A stretch of 6,130 nt of DNA from an uncultured Flavobacterium sp. (GTDB lineage Bacteria; Bacteroidota; Bacteroidia; Flavobacteriales; Flavobacteriaceae), in NCBI GenBank assembly GCA_945957245.1, contig CAMFLD010000181.1, positions 1 through 6,130 of the forward strand, in the 5' to 3' direction. The notes under the pieces are model-generated. The model did no database searches and had not been told where the DNA came from. It worked only from the letters and a program-made list of their open reading frames with translations. This document shows positions 5,244 through 6,130 of this stretch, piece after piece (the stretch's first letter is position 1; each line of letters begins with the position of its first letter). Both the position numbers and the translations under genes were made by a program.

Positions 5244-6130
5244 ATGAAAACCGCATTAATTACCGGAATTACAGGCCAGGATGGCGCTTATTTAGCAGAA
5301 TTGCTTCTTGAGAAAGGCTATATGGTACACGGTATCAAACGCCGTTCATCACTTTTCAATACAGACAGAATTTATCACTTGTATCAGGATCCGCATGCAA
5401 AAGGAATTCGTCTGAAACTACATTATGGCGATATGACCGATTCTATGAACCTGACCCGTATTATACAGGAAGTACAACCGGACGAAATTTATAATCTGGC
5501 AGCCATGTCACATGTAAAAGTGAGTTTTGATACACCGGAATATACTGCTAATGCTGATGGAATAGGAACTTTACGCCTTTTAGAAGCGGTTCGTTTATTA
5601 GGTCTGCAAAATAAAACCAAAATTTATCAGGCATCAACATCCGAGTTGTATGGTTTGGTACAGGCGGTTCCACAATCAGAGACTACACCGTTTTATCCAC
5701 GTTCGCCTTATGCTGTAGCTAAGATTTATGCTTATTGGATAACTGTTAATTATCGTGAAGCATACAATATGTTTGCCTGTAATGGTATTTTATTCAACCA
5801 TGAATCACCTTTGCGTGGAGAAACGTTCGTAACCCGAAAAATTACCCGTGCCGTAGCCAAAATAGCGCTGGGATTGCAGAAGGATTTATACATGGGGAAT
5901 CTCGATGCACAACGTGACTGGGGTCATGCCAAGGATTACGTTGAAGCCATGTGGAGAATTCTGCAGCAGGATACCCCTGAAGATTATGTGATTGCAACCG
6001 GAATTACTACACGTGTTCGTGACTTCATTAAAATGGCCTTTGCTGAAGTTGGAATCCATATCAGATTCGAAGGCGAAGGTGTTGATGAAGTTGGAATTTT
6101 AGAATCTGTTGATGCTGTCAAATATGAAGC
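5244..6130 (+). CDS. gmd: GDP-mannose 4,6-dehydratase, N-terminal 295 codons (3' end outside window)
   Basis: Catalyses the first committed step to GDP-L-fucose and other GDP-6-deoxyhexoses: GDP-D-mannose to GDP-4-keto-6-deoxy-D-mannose, with a tightly bound NADP. Translation from ATG 5244 gives ALITGITGQDGAYLAELL from residue 4, with GxxGxxG at G8, G11 and G14. GIKRRSSLFNTDRI (30-43) is the family's NADP-phosphate and oligomer-contact segment. YGDMTDS (61-67) and NLAAMSHVKVSFDTPEY (84-100) follow. The active site is T132 and E134 in STSELYG, with Y156 and K160 in YPRSPYAVAK, which to my recollection is the same numbering as the E. coli enzyme. FNHESPLRGETFVTRKIT (184-201) and RDWGHAKDYVEAMW (224-237) are also hallmarks. 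The frame is still open at the right edge; against about 373 residues in E. coli, roughly 75-80 residues should lie beyond. It follows fcl by 23 bases, so the two steps to GDP-fucose are probably co-transcribed. If another enzyme used the keto intermediate, GDP-rhamnose or GDP-perosamine could also be made. Confidence 0.96.
   Translation, partial: MKTALITGITGQDGAYLAELLLEKGYMVHGIKRRSSLFNTDRIYHLYQDPHAKGIRLKLHYGDMTDSMNLTRIIQEVQPDEIYNLAAMSHVKVSFDTPEYTANADGIGTLRLLEAVRLLGLQNKTKIYQASTSELYGLVQAVPQSETTPFYPRSPYAVAKIYAYWITVNYREAYNMFACNGILFNHESPLRGETFVTRKITRAVAKIALGLQKDLYMGNLDAQRDWGHAKDYVEAMWRILQQDTPEDYVIATGITTRVRDFIKMAFAEVGIHIRFEGEGVDEVGILESVDAVKYE

Noticed and set aside
5810..5818. Leu at Gmd residue 190 (HESPLRGE) where E. 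coli has Arg
   Set aside because: Hydrophobic residues at this position are, as I recall, common in other Gmd proteins, and the flanking motif is intact, so this is ordinary variation.

Overview
The window reads as part of a surface-polysaccharide (O-antigen, capsule or exopolysaccharide) biosynthesis locus from a member of the Bacteroidota, most likely a Flavobacterium-like organism. The support for this is low GC by eye, A-rich leaders instead of clear Shine-Dalgarno sequences before the genes, tight head-to-tail packing with short gaps or overlaps, and protein types typical of flavobacterial sugar clusters. The genus is an inference.

Layout: all seven genes are on the + strand. (1) The last 55 codons of an ATP-grasp family protein (1-168) enter from the left edge. 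(2) A GT-A fold glycosyltransferase (168-1136) starts on the stop codon of gene 1. (3) A GT4 glycosyltransferase (1118-2191) overlaps gene 2 by 19 bases. (4) An NAD-dependent sugar epimerase/dehydratase of the extended SDR family (2209-3123) follows. (5) A second GT4 glycosyltransferase (3127-4263) is next. (6) GDP-L-fucose synthase, fcl (4270-5220). (7) GDP-mannose 4,6-dehydratase, gmd (5244 to the right edge), lacks its C-terminus only because the window ends. Gaps are 17, 3, 6 and 23 bases, so no stretch is long enough to hold another gene, and I see no terminator or convincing promoter. The window looks like the interior of one long operon.

How the genes fit together: Gmd converts GDP-D-mannose to GDP-4-keto-6-deoxy-D-mannose, and Fcl epimerises and reduces this to GDP-L-fucose. 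The SDR epimerase probably supplies a second activated sugar of unknown identity. Three glycosyltransferases would assemble the repeat unit, with one perhaps adding fucose. The ATP-grasp protein may attach a non-sugar group such as an amino acid. No flippase, polymerase, initiating transferase or export gene is present here.

I found no wholly new system. The most interesting detail is at the gene 2/gene 3 junction: an in-phase A AAA AAG heptamer where a -1 slip would lead straight into the next glycosyltransferase frame and give a fused two-domain enzyme. It lacks visible stimulators, so it is a hypothesis. Smaller points are the corrected start of gene 2, a basic tail on that enzyme, the fcl-before-gmd order, and a 9-base tandem repeat inside the second GT4 gene.
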